Origin: Conidiobolus incongruus B7586
Lineage: Eukaryota; Entomophthoromycota; Entomophthoromycetes; Entomophthorales; Conidiobolaceae
Length of the DNA: 13,036 nt
Direction: 5' to 3'
Assembly: GCA_000697335.1 (NCBI GenBank)
Contig: JNEM01000113.1
Span: forward strand, 1-13,036
Below, one piece after another: positions 1-9,220 of this stretch. Positions within the stretch are counted from its first letter, which is position 1. Every line of letters begins with the position of its first letter. The notes beneath the pieces were generated by a model. The model saw nothing but the letters and a program-made list of their open reading frames with translations. It did no database searches and had not been told where the DNA came from. A program made the translations under genes and the position numbers.

Positions 1-1009
1 TTTTAAATATTAAAAGCTTATTAAAATATGATCAAAAAGATATTAATAATAAAAATTAATATATATTTTATATTATATATTAACTTTTATTAATTATATA
101 TTAATAATTTTATTAAATTTTAATTTTAAATTTATATTATTATTTAATTTTTGCATAAATAATCATAATGTAATATAACTAATCAATATAATTTCAGATG
201 ACTTGTTCATATTATTTATTTTATAAGAAAAACAATTTTAATATGTATGGATTTATTTATTTAATAAATATTATATTAATGGGTATTTTACTTCATATAT
301 AATATAATTTGGATAAATGGTAAATTGTATCTACTGTTGAGATGAAATATTCTTATTATATATATAACTAAAACTTTAATTATAATAATATTTATTTATT
401 ATAATCCAATATTTCAATATTTTATTAAATTTCAAATGATTTAAAAGTAAAATTTTTTCTCTATTTAGAATTAAATCTTATTCTTTTACTATTATCAATA
501 TCATCAGAGTTATATGTTAATCACATGCATAAAATAAATGTTATTTGACAATATAAAAGATTTTTTGTATTTTTAATTAAATTATGAATAGGAGTCAGTT
601 TAGGATTTTTTTTATAAAAATTGAATATAATGATAAATTTAATTATATATCATTTTAAATGAATCTCGAGTTCTGTTGTAGCTAAGAGATTAATTAATTA
701 ATTATTAAAAAATTGATTTAATAAAAATATTAATAAAATTACTTTGTATATTTATAAAAATAATATAAAACAAATTCATGAATATTACTATTTACATATA
801 TTTTTTGAATTAACAAATAATATTTTTTGAGTAAATTGGCAATATAAAAAATTTTCAAATTTTTTTCTAAAATATTCCAATATAAAATTAATTAATAATA
901 GACTAATTCATTTAAATTATTATAATCAAACAAATATATGAAAAAATAATAATAATGTATAATAAATAATAAATTAGTAATTAAAAAGCTTATATTATAT
1001 GAATCAAAT
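1..1009. other. AT-rich intergenic stretch, no gene seen
   Basis: This kilobase is almost pure A/T with short homopolymer runs and direct TAT/ATT repeats. No frame on either strand shows a recognisable protein segment, and I saw no tRNA-like A/B box pair. Its right end must hold the 3' untranslated region of the minus-strand DID2 gene. Confidence 0.6.
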
Positions 1010-1869
1010 TTAAGATCTAAACTTGGCTAATCTCTCAGCTAAATCGTCGTAATCCTTATTAGCTTGGGCAGGCTCGGCCGCTCCGGTCAATGGATTGTTA
1101 GGAACGTTGAGCTCGTGATTGAGTTCAAGACCATGTTCGTCGGCTACTTGCTGCATAAGGGCATCCACTTCGTTGGGAGATGTAGTCAGCGTTGTAGCGC
1201 CTCCCATAGCACCTTCCATATATTCGGTTTGAACGTCGAGATCTTCGAATTGCGATTCGAATTTGTCCATAACCATAGATATCTAATAATAAATATAAAT
1301 AAAAAGTACTTTGAAAAAAATATACACGTTTACTTTTTCCAAATTCATAGTTTCCATAGCTTTATCCATACCGACTACCACATTAGCCATTGAACTAGTA
1401 ACCTAAAGTCCAATTAAAAAAATTATCAACTAATTTCTAAGTATATTACTCGTCTCATAGTCACAGCAGTTTGAACTCTACTAGCGACAGCATCAATTCT
1501 AGAACTTAATTTCAAAAGGTTTAAAGATTCGTTCTTTTTACGGATTGCGTTGCTAGCGTAAATTCGAGCTCCTTCCATGTTACCTTGTTGAATAGCCTAA
1601 CAACTTTTAATAAAAAAAATAAATATTAGAAGAGTTAATAATACCTTTTTGAGTTTTGACTTCTCTAAAGCTTCTTCCTTAGTACATCTCTTAGCTTGTC
1701 TTTGTAACGATTTGGAAGTAAACTAAACTCAAATATTAATTTATTTATTTATTTATTTTTAAGTTTTTATATACTTTTAAATTAAATAAATTTTCTAAAT
1801 AAAAATAATGATAAATAATTTTATTTTATAAAATATTTTTAATATTAATTTACTCTCTAAATTTGACAT
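1010..1869 (-). CDS. DID2: ESCRT-III-associated protein Did2/CHMP1 (Vps46), six exons
   Basis: Product of 200 residues, the usual CHMP1 length (about 196-204). Known role: late-acting ESCRT-III family member on endosomes that recruits the AAA ATPase Vps4 and Ist1 for multivesicular-body sorting and membrane scission. Exons on the minus strand: 1854-1869, 1775-1794, 1645-1722, 1450-1596, 1334-1402, 1010-1282; introns are 59, 52, 48, 47 and 51 nt, each GT-AG. Visible signatures: [16 protein letters not shown] near the N terminus, [13 protein letters not shown], the [12 protein letters not shown] segment, [13 protein letters not shown], and [22 protein letters not shown]. The C terminus [11 protein letters not shown] is a MIT-interacting motif 1 (D-x-x-L-x-x-RL-x-x-[LF]-[KR]), the Vps4-binding tail, with Phe in the usual last Leu position. 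The start is MSNLEKNLFNLK, because the first two tiny exons restore the family's N terminus exactly. The 20-nt second exon is odd. Exons 3-6 are certain; exons 1-2 are very likely. Confidence 0.93.
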
Positions 1870-1900
1870 AATTTTTTATATTGAATTGTGAAATAGTTTT

Positions 1901-1924
1901 AATAATAATAATAATAATAATAAT
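1901..1924. repeat. (AAT)8 microsatellite upstream of DID2
   Basis: Eight perfect AAT units begin 32 nt upstream of the DID2 start codon (read as ATT units on the coding strand), so they probably lie in its 5' leader or core promoter. The same trinucleotide recurs next to the cyclin start codon and inside a cyclin intron. Confidence 0.9.
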
Positions 1925-2521
1925 TTTTTGAATTAATAAATAATTTTAAATGTTTGGATATTAATTTAATTGGAATTTTAGTAGTGACTGGGTTTATGGG
2001 AATTGGATTATATATATTAGTTGGAAATTTATTGTTGGTTAAAATTGTGTATACTGCGTAATTTATAAATATAGATAAAATTACGGATTTTCTTATATAA
2101 TAATTGGGTATTTAATAAAATTTCTTTTAATTAATTGAAAAATATTATTCTTTTTTCTTCTTAAAATCTGAATAAACAAAAATCAACTAATTTATTTTAA
2201 ATATAACTCATTTATATATAAAATATACTTATATTTAAAATGAGTTTCAAAAATTTTAATTAAATTGGAATATATAGATTAGGAATAGTAAAGACACTGG
2301 TATAATATTTAAGGTCAAGAAATATTACTCAATATTAATCGAAATATTAAACTTTTTTGATAGTAAACTGGGTTAAGATATTACTAGATTTTCCTCTTTG
2401 GAATAGTTATCGATCACTATGATAATGATTAAAGCATTTATTATTCAAAACCTATATTAATATTTAATAAATAAAATTAAAACAGAGCAATTTTATTAAG
2501 ATGATAAAGTTAGTATTCAAT
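1925..2521. other. Intergenic DNA between LAMTOR2 and DID2
   Basis: About 600 nt lie between the LAMTOR2 stop codon and the DID2 leader; the genes are tandem on the minus strand. The stretch must hold the LAMTOR2 3' end and the DID2 promoter. I see no distinct promoter motif, no further exon and no RNA gene in it. Confidence 0.5.
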
Positions 2522-3071
2522 TCATTCTAATTGTAATTTACTTAATGAGGGATAGAGATGTCTATGTAAAGCCAAAGCCTAATATAAAATATTAATCAAT
2601 CAATTCAATTATCATAAATATATAAAATACTTTAGTTCTCATAAGACCAAATAAGCAATTTTTATCACCGACCAAACATAATAGCATATTGGCAACTTTG
2701 AGGATAATTAATTTACCACCCTATTCAAAAAGATAAATAAAATTATGAAGATTAATGAGATGTAATACTTACTTCACATTCAAACAAAACCATATCCAAC
2801 TCATCATTCAAACTGGATCCAATCTTTTGATAGCTGGACCAAGTAAAAGAAGCTAGAGCCGAGTAAACAGTACCTAACTTGACATATTTTTCACTATCTT
2901 GGGTACCTTCCTCAACCCCAAAAGCTAGTAATGAACTATCTAAACTCAAAAGTCTAAAAAACAAAATTAATCATAGTCTATAACTAATTATAATTATATT
3001 TACAAGCTACACTTGACTCCTTTAGTACAACTTTCATTTAATATTTTATTTAATAATTTGGGTTTTAACAT
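2522..3071 (-). CDS. LAMTOR2: Ragulator complex subunit LAMTOR2 (p14), roadblock/LC7 protein, four exons
   Basis: Product of 131 residues (animal p14 is 125). Known role: with LAMTOR3 it forms the roadblock heterodimer core of Ragulator (EGO/Lam complex in yeasts), which anchors Rag GTPases on the late endosome/vacuole for TORC1 amino-acid signalling. Exons on the minus strand: 3004-3071, 2773-2953, 2631-2720, 2522-2578; introns are 50, 52 and 52 nt, all GT-AG with frames that close. Visible match to p14: start MLKPKLLNKILNE (animal MLRPKALTQVLSQ), then KGVKCSLLLSLDSSLLAFG, ALASFTWSSYQKIG, a LDMVLFECE strand, KVANMLLCLVG and FGLMRTKALAL near the end. The start is chosen because the MLKPK opening is almost identical to the family's. 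The C-terminal tail HRHLYPSLSKLQLE is divergent. No membrane segment, as expected: p14 is held by LAMTOR1. Resemblance to the animal form is stronger than I would expect from S. cerevisiae Ego3. Confidence 0.9.
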
Positions 3072-6000
3072 TATATTTTAATTATTATATATTTACATAT
3101 ATTTTTAAATGTTTAATTGGACTGCTGGTTTTTAGATTAAATTTAAATTATTAAATTTAAAATAATTAGATTATGGGAATTTTAGATTGAATTAATTATA
3201 ATTAATGATTTAATTTATTTATTAGTATTATAATAAAAATTTCGAATTCAAACAATAGTGATCTCAAATTTTATATATTTAACAAAATCAGTTTTTTTTG
3301 CTTATTTTGATCTCCCCTTGATTTTATTTTGTTTCTTTGTAAGAATTTTGTATATTAATAAATTTTTAATGTATAATTACAACTCAGAGAAACCAAAAGA
3401 TCATTAGGAGTATAATGAAATGATACATTATTAACAAAAATGATTTTTAATGATATATTTAATCAATAAACTAAATATCGTAAACTATCTAATAATGGTA
3501 ATAAATAAAACATGATATACAAATATATTGAAGGTTGAATATAAATTGCTATTAAATTACAAAATTTTTGTATAATTATGAAAAATTAAATAGTCAAATT
3601 CAATAAATTAAAACGTTTATTCAGGATGAAAATAAAATAATTTCATTAAAAATAATATTCTAGAGAATTATTAAAGAAAACATTCATTACTTTTTATAAC
3701 TTACCAGAGATCAATAACTAACAATTTCTTATAGTGAATTTAATTAAAAAATATTCTCAAATTTTATTTATATTAGATCTCACATTCATTGATACCTAAT
3801 ATACACAATGAAATCTTGCTTAACAGTTACAATTTTTAAGTAAATTTATATAAAAGTTACCTTAAATGAAACATTAATTTCTTATAATTAACCCATTATA
3901 TGGCTTTTTGAGAATTCACCATTAATCAAACTTTTTCAATTATTCCATAAGTTTATTCATATAAATCATTGGAATTAATATTAATTCATAAATATAGCAT
4001 AAATTATATTAATTTGATAGCATTATTCCTAATTTCATTGTCAATTTATATCAATTATAGTATTTTTAGTCAATAGGATAATAGATAATAACAAACCTAA
4101 TATGTTATATCAACTTTGATATTAACGTTAATATAATGAAAAATATTTATGAAATTCGATAAATGGAATTTAATTGATATTTAGTATAAAGATTAATATA
4201 AATCTTTCTTTAAACTACTTGATAAATTTCAACCAATGACACATTTACCATTATTTTCGTATACTTGAATTAACATTGGTGTGTAGTAAATAGTATGATA
4301 ACAAAGATATTCAATATAAATTTTGTTCAATTCATCAAATACTATGATTCGCAAAATTTAGGAATAATCTTTTATTAATTAAAATAAATTAGATTAATCT
4401 TTAAGTATTACAAAAATACCGCTAAATAGCTGAATTAAAGATTAGCAAAAGTTTATCCAAATTATGATAAAGATTTGAGTGACTAATAATAAAGATAAAT
4501 TAATGTTATTAAAAGGTAGAAAAGATTTTGCCATTTATTAAAATTTTATCAAAGTTTACTAATTTATGAAATTAGACAGATATGAGATAAGTGATAACAA
4601 AGATAGTTTTTTAAATTAATCCAATTAGATTCCTATGAACTTTGATAAAAGAGTTAAATTGAATTACCAAAATATTGGATTTTTTAGTGGTAGAATATGG
4701 AGGATAATCTTAACTATAACCAAATTAGAGAAATGGAGTTGACTAGCAATGGGTTTATTGAGACCAAAAGAATGATAATCATCTCAAATGTAACAAACTT
4801 AAAGTAAGTTCAAGTATTTGAAGCGCTAAAAGGGAACTAAAACTTTAGTTTTAGTTAAATTTTTTAAATCAGTTTGTTACAATCTATCAAGCATTCTCCA
4901 ACAGGTGATATTCAAATTGATTTGGAATTGATAAGCTCAATTCAGTAAATATGTAAAAAGGTTAATTTTATTTCAAATTCAAAAGGATAAAATAGGAAAC
5001 AGTTTAACTGGTTAAAAATTAGTTGACCAATTATTTTCATTTAGATTTAATTTATTTTTAAATTGAGTATCTAGGAATTGAATTAGGTTATAAACAGCTT
5101 ATCACTTGTGTTGTTAGTATAGATTAAAAGGATCAAGGAGGGAGATTAATATTGATTCTAATCAATATCATTTCATTAATTGATATATCTAAAAAGGATT
5201 ATTGATACCATATCTATTGATTGTAATCAACTCCATCTTCTATTTTAGAATGATTAAATAATTCTCTTTCAGATAATTGGAAGAAGATTTTAAAGATGAT
5301 TAAAATGAACCAAATTATAGATAATAATCGATGAATTTAGCCCAAATATGATAAGAATTTGAAATATATTCAATCATCTCGTGCAAATTAAGCATGGTGG
5401 TAGCGAGAATAGTGGTTAAAACATCCAATGCCATTGGACAATCATGAAACTTGGAAATGTTCAAAAGCGCTGATCTTGATGCTAAAAATTTTTAAATTCC
5501 ATCCTTAGTAAAATTATTGTAAATTTCCTAGAATTCTTCGCCACCCGTAGCACTTTCCCCAACATTTGTTATCACTTGACAATTGTCCAAACCAGCATGT
5601 TACGATAATGGGTCAAAAGTGTCTAATTTTAATATTGAAGCAAGGATAAAATTGAAATTATTCAGTATTTGGGAAATACCTCAATTTGAACTCAAATTGA
5701 TTTTTCAGGGGCTAAAAAACAAATTTTTTGTTAATTTGTTACTAAATGTAATGGCTATTATTAGCAAATTTTATTATACAGGAATTAAAAATGAACAGAT
5801 TCAAGATACAATGGTATGATGGTTTAAAAATTAAGGTACATATTTCAGATCATAACTTTCATGTCTTGTCATCCTATCAGCATACATAAAAAAACTGAAT
5901 AATTTTATTTTAAGTATCTTTTACAAGTGATTTCAAGTTAATAATAGTTTCAAATTTTGTAAGTATTGAATATTTAGGAAAGTCATTCAATTAATTCGAT

Positions 6001-6260
6001 AGCGTTCCACACTATCCATTTAAAAAATACTATCTAATATTACTTGAAAAAGCTGATTATATGCTAATTATGATTTAAATTGATCAGGAACTATATCATC
6101 CATATGATACCTCACTTTTTTAATAAAGGTAAGAATGAATGAAGTGCAATAAGCCACTCAAAGGTTAATTAAATTAAACAAGGGAAGTTTGATATAAATA
6201 TTAAGATTATATTTAAGTGAAACGTGGTCCGATTTCTCCCGTATAGTCCAGTTTGACTTT
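3072..6260. other. 3.2-kb AT-rich gene desert
   Basis: No gene can be supported here. The left 200-300 nt must contain the LAMTOR2 promoter, with T-rich tracts but no clear TATA element. The stretch around 5320-5730 is less AT-rich and has protein-like open segments on both strands, none of which I can match to a family or connect with plausible splice sites. Small palindromes occur, for example ATATTGAT-TCTA-ATCAATAT at 5149-5168 and TTGATT-GT-AATCAA at 5217-5230. The size and patchy composition fit decayed mobile-element DNA, but no element family is recognisable. Confidence 0.45.
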
Positions 6261-6272
6261 TTTATAGGTTTA

Positions 6273-6277
6273 AGGGG
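6273..6277 (+). promoter_or_regulatory. STRE-like motif AGGGG
   Basis: First of three AGGGG/CCCCT pentamers in the 450 nt upstream of the REG1-like gene's TATA box. In yeasts this pentamer (STRE) binds Msn2/Msn4-type zinc-finger activators under stress or low glucose. A single 5-mer is weak; the clustering in AT-rich DNA is what makes it notable. Confidence 0.3.
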
Positions 6278-6611
6278 CTTGAATGATGATAGGCGATGTG
6301 ATGATAGATGTGTTTATTTTGGTCATAATTTCGATATCTACAGAGAGTGATAGTGATATGGAAAAATAACGATTTGTTTAGGGTTAGTTTGAATGTTACT
6401 TATTCTCCATCGTTACCATAAAGCTTGCTTTATTAGATTAGGTGAATAGATAGTGGAAGATTTTCTTGTTAGCTTAATTAGCTATTTTGAAAGTGAGATA
6501 TGGGAGAATACGGGATTTCATAGTGTATAGAATAGTATTATTTTGATAGTGAATGAGAGAATGGGAAGGGTGGAAATGAGTTAAATTGATGTGAATGATA
6601 AGGGTTCCATA

Positions 6612-6616
6612 AGGGG
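6612..6616 (+). promoter_or_regulatory. STRE-like motif AGGGG
   Basis: Second AGGGG pentamer, about 100 nt upstream of the TATA box at 6713. Same caveat as for the other two: short motif, function inferred from yeast stress-response elements. Confidence 0.3.
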
Positions 6617-6664
6617 AGATTTTGAATGGTTCGGGTATCTAGAAAGGTCCATTTCAATAGATTT

Positions 6665-6669
6665 CCCCT
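6665..6669 (-). promoter_or_regulatory. STRE-like motif CCCCT (AGGGG on minus)
   Basis: Third pentamer, in the opposite orientation, 44 nt upstream of the TATA box. STRE elements act in either orientation in yeast. Confidence 0.3.
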
Positions 6670-6712
6670 AATAGGACAATTCTCAATGTAATAGTTTTGG
6701 ATCTTCAATCCC

Positions 6713-6720
6713 TATATAAA
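6713..6720 (+). promoter_or_regulatory. TATA box TATATAAA of the REG1-like gene
   Basis: A canonical TATATAAA preceded by CCC and followed by a pyrimidine-rich stretch (CAACTCTCC). A start site some 30-60 nt downstream would give a 5' leader of about 650-680 nt. The match is supported by the abrupt onset, just after it, of a long ATG-free tract. Confidence 0.55.
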
Positions 6721-6744
6721 TGCAACTCTCCTTTCGAATTTGAA

Positions 6745-7425
6745 TTTTTTGTGTATTCTTTGCTAATTTTGCTCAGTTATTAATTCTAATAGTAGAGAAA
6801 CAATTCTTTTAAAGAATTTAATATCATTATCAAAGGAGAACATACATAAATTAAAGAAATTGTTTTCTTAATTTTCAGTTCATATTCCTTGTCATCTTAC
6901 CTTTATCAAATACACTTCTCTCTCACTCTTACCTTCTCGTTTTGAGTCTATAGCGCTGTACTAATAGACCCAATCCGACTCTTTATCTTTATCTTTCTGA
7001 TATCTTATTGTATTTCATTCCCAAATATTTTTTACCAAAACTATCAATTTGATAGACAAAACCTCCATTTCACCAAAAAACTCAAACCACGAATTAATTC
7101 ACATTGAGAATTAATTGAACTAATTTAAGTTAAACCCAACTATTCTAAATTGATCAACCTTATCTTTCCTCAATCCAAATTTAATTAAATCCCAATCCCG
7201 CTTGGCCTTATCACAACGCTCTTGCCTCCACACCAACTGTTGAAAACCTATCAATCGTCTTCCTTTCTACTATTTGAACGATTCCTTTCTCGGTTCTTGC
7301 AATATCTTTTTTTATAACAAAAACTTGACTGATTTGTAATTTAGTCTATATTATTACTTTGTATTTAATAAGTTTAAAATCTTTCTATTTAATTGTAATT
7401 TTATAATATAATCTATATTAAAACT
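6745..7425 (+). other. Long ATG-free 5' leader of the REG1-like gene
   Basis: From just after the TATA box to the start codon at 7426 there is no ATG on the plus strand, while the complementary triplet CAT occurs eight times. The tract is also poor in G and rich in CT blocks (for example 6913-6938). This strand bias is what a transcribed, scanned leader would show if upstream start codons are selected against. The left end is estimated from the TATA box, not observed. A 5'UTR intron is possible: a TTTTCAG acceptor-like site ends near 6878, but I find no convincing donor. Confidence 0.6.
6796..6868 (+). repeat. Imperfect inverted repeat in the leader
   Basis: AGAAACAATTCTTT at 6796-6809 and AAAGAAATTGTTTTCT at 6853-6868 are reverse complements apart from two single-base bulges. 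In RNA they could form a stem of about 14 pairs with a 43-nt loop near the 5' end of the leader. AT-rich stems of this size can arise by chance. Confidence 0.35.
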
Positions 7426-8526
7426 ATGATGGACGCAACGTATTTACATCCTCCTGCTACTTTCGTTCCAACGAGTTGGGGCTGGGAGACGCAGCCTGCT
7501 TCCCAAATTAACCACTGTGATGACGAAGTTAATACGCCGATACCTTCTTATTGTGTAGACTATTTAACTCACAGATGGGATTCCGAGGATCTTGCGCATT
7601 CTTGGCGAGCAATTTCAAAATCTAAACATGATAGTATCAAGTGCAAAAGACTAGAAAATGCAAGCTGGAGGATATGGGCTCAACAGCGCAACCGTCTTCC
7701 CACTCTTCATCCTTCTCAGCTCAACTGGCACAAAGATAATGATATCACTTGGCTATATGGCCCTCTTCTAACAAAACGACGACCCTCAGCGGTTCCAACT
7801 CTTACTAAGAGCCAGTCTTTTACAAGTCTTCAAACCCTTAAGCCTGCATTAAAAAAGCGCTCCAGTTGGGGAGATTTGCGTCTATTTTCTAAATCTCCGA
7901 GTGTAAGTAGCTGTGCAACGGGAGATTCTAGTGCAACTAACTCCACACTGGTGACGGAAGCTGGTACTCCATATAAAACGGAAAAACCCCGACTCAGATT
8001 TAATTCTTACGTAGAGCAATACCAGAGCATAAATTATGATTATTCATCACCTGTCATCGATCCAGAATCTTCTGTGAGTACTGGTCGTAGAAATACGATA
8101 CCTCCATGCACTGTGACCCGTCTGCATCCCACTACCCTTAAATCAGATGCTCCTAACGAACGCAAATTTGGTCACTCTCATCCTAATCCTTATCGTCGTG
8201 TCTACCGTCGCAAATCCATCAACGCTTACGAAGACACACCGTCCTTCGACGAAGTTGACTTGGATGAAGACGGCTACCTAGATAACGATGACTTTAACGA
8301 AAATAATACACATCAGGGTATCCTTAGTCGCATTTTGCGAAATTTGCACAACAATGGTAATGACGACCGTCGGACAGATCAAGAAGAGCTCGAAGACAAC
8401 GAGGTAGCAGACATTGACGAACTCGAAAGACTTGGCAACGGCGCAATTCAAATCATCAACAAGGGCTATCTGGTCGTTCACAATACCCTGGAAGTAATGA
8501 GTTGGTGCCGCAGTTTACTATTTTAA
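7426..8526 (+). CDS. REG1: REG1-like regulatory subunit of protein phosphatase 1 (DUF1752/GATA-like domain)
   Basis: Single-exon gene, 366 residues, start ATG-ATG at 7426. Known role of the family: Reg1/Reg2-type proteins target the PP1 catalytic subunit (Glc7) to Snf1 kinase and help keep glucose repression on. Visible parts: residues 46-86 form the fungal GATA-like domain (YLTHRW, LAHSWRA, KRLENASWRIWAQQRN), followed by the conserved LNWHKDNDITWLYGPL at 99-114; a Ser-rich LKPALKKRSSWGDL at 138-151, like the family's LKPILKKRS; then KPRLRFNSYVEQ at 187-198, matching the RIHFNxxVEQ PP1-docking segment with RLRF standing for the RVxF motif; an acidic tract at about 270-292; and a C terminus with VHNTLEV, where relatives have a VNTA-type motif. 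No membrane segment or signal peptide. It is intron-free and more GC-rich than its neighbours. S. cerevisiae Reg1 is far longer, so this is a minimal member; whether it acts in glucose repression or, like Reg2, in related roles is inference. Confidence 0.85.
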   Translation: MMDATYLHPPATFVPTSWGWETQPASQINHCDDEVNTPIPSYCVDYLTHRWDSEDLAHSWRAISKSKHDSIKCKRLENASWRIWAQQRNRLPTLHPSQLNWHKDNDITWLYGPLLTKRRPSAVPTLTKSQSFTSLQTLKPALKKRSSWGDLRLFSKSPSVSSCATGDSSATNSTLVTEAGTPYKTEKPRLRFNSYVEQYQSINYDYSSPVIDPESSVSTGRRNTIPPCTVTRLHPTTLKSDAPNERKFGHSHPNPYRRVYRRKSINAYEDTPSFDEVDLDEDGYLDNDDFNENNTHQGILSRILRNLHNNGNDDRRTDQEELEDNEVADIDELERLGNGAIQIINKGYLVVHNTLEVMSWCRSLLF

Positions 8527-9193
8527 AAAATTTTAAAACAATCTATCAACTGTAAATTCACTCTGTTTACTACATCATAATAAAAAACTCTCCCTTAATG
8601 TAATTACTCCAAATTCACTCAAATTTGCATATTTGTATACTTACAATTAATCATGTTCCCAATCCATAAGGAAATCAATAAAGTTGTCACGAATCTTGAC
8701 AATTGTTTCAGTTCCAAAGTGTTATTACGAAAGTTTATACTTTCTGCAGTTGACATCATTTCTGTTGCTTGTTGTCTTGGTTTATTGATTCATAAGTTCA
8801 AGGAACCAATATGATTCGATTTTTATCAGGCTTGAAAGAATAACCTGTTTCTAGCTAATTTTCCAATGTTAGTAAATTGAATGCAACCAATTTAAAATCA
8901 TCAAACTTATTATTTCAATATTACAACACTTTAACTTTATAATTGATATTTAAAAATTCTTAAGTCTAACAAATCATTTATAGTTTATTTAAATTAATTT
9001 TTCAAAAATTGAATTTAATAAAATATTAATTTGTTTTAATTATTAAAATTAAAAGAAATAAAAAAAACCCATAAATTATTTATTAATAATTTTTAATTTA
9101 TTTTGATTTTTAAATTTAATTAAATTTAATTTATAATTTGTAAATAATTTATTTTTGTTAATAAAATTAACAAATTAAAAATTTATAAAATCA
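8527..9193. other. Intergenic DNA between the REG1-like and cyclin genes
   Basis: The left part is the 3' region of the REG1-like gene. The segment at 8590-8880 is less AT-rich and open for about 50 codons in three frames at once (two plus, one minus), so none is supported as coding. The segment at 8880-9190 is extremely AT-rich and must contain the cyclin promoter; no distinct TATA element stands out from the background. Confidence 0.45.
8579..8584 (+). terminator. AATAAA polyadenylation signal of the REG1-like gene
   Basis: A perfect AATAAA lies about 50 nt after the stop codon at 8526. It fits a short 3' untranslated region, but AATAAA is common in such AT-rich DNA. Confidence 0.4.
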
Positions 9194-9220
9194 AATAATA
9201 ATAATAATAATAATAATAAT
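9194..9220. repeat. (AAT)9 microsatellite running into the cyclin start codon
   Basis: Nine perfect AAT units; the final AT supplies the first two bases of the ATG at 9219-9221. Slippage here would change the leader length without shifting the reading frame, since the start codon stays at the repeat's edge. Confidence 0.9.

Noticed and set aside
655-710. tRNA-like stretch (GTTGTAGCTAAGAGATT)
   Set aside because: It resembles part of an A box, but no B box (GGTTCRANNCC) or acceptor-stem pairing follows.
1064-1393. 109-codon plus-strand open frame
   Set aside because: It lies opposite DID2 exons 5 and 6 and crosses their intron; the minus-strand reading has clear homology and splice signals, so this is a shadow.
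5583-5819. 78-codon plus-strand frame in the gene desert
   Set aside because: No recognisable family, lysine/isoleucine/leucine-rich as expected from AT-rich chance frames, no promoter or splice context.
8278-8481. 67-codon minus-strand frame inside the REG1-like gene
   Set aside because: Antisense shadow of an acidic-tract coding region; no family resemblance.
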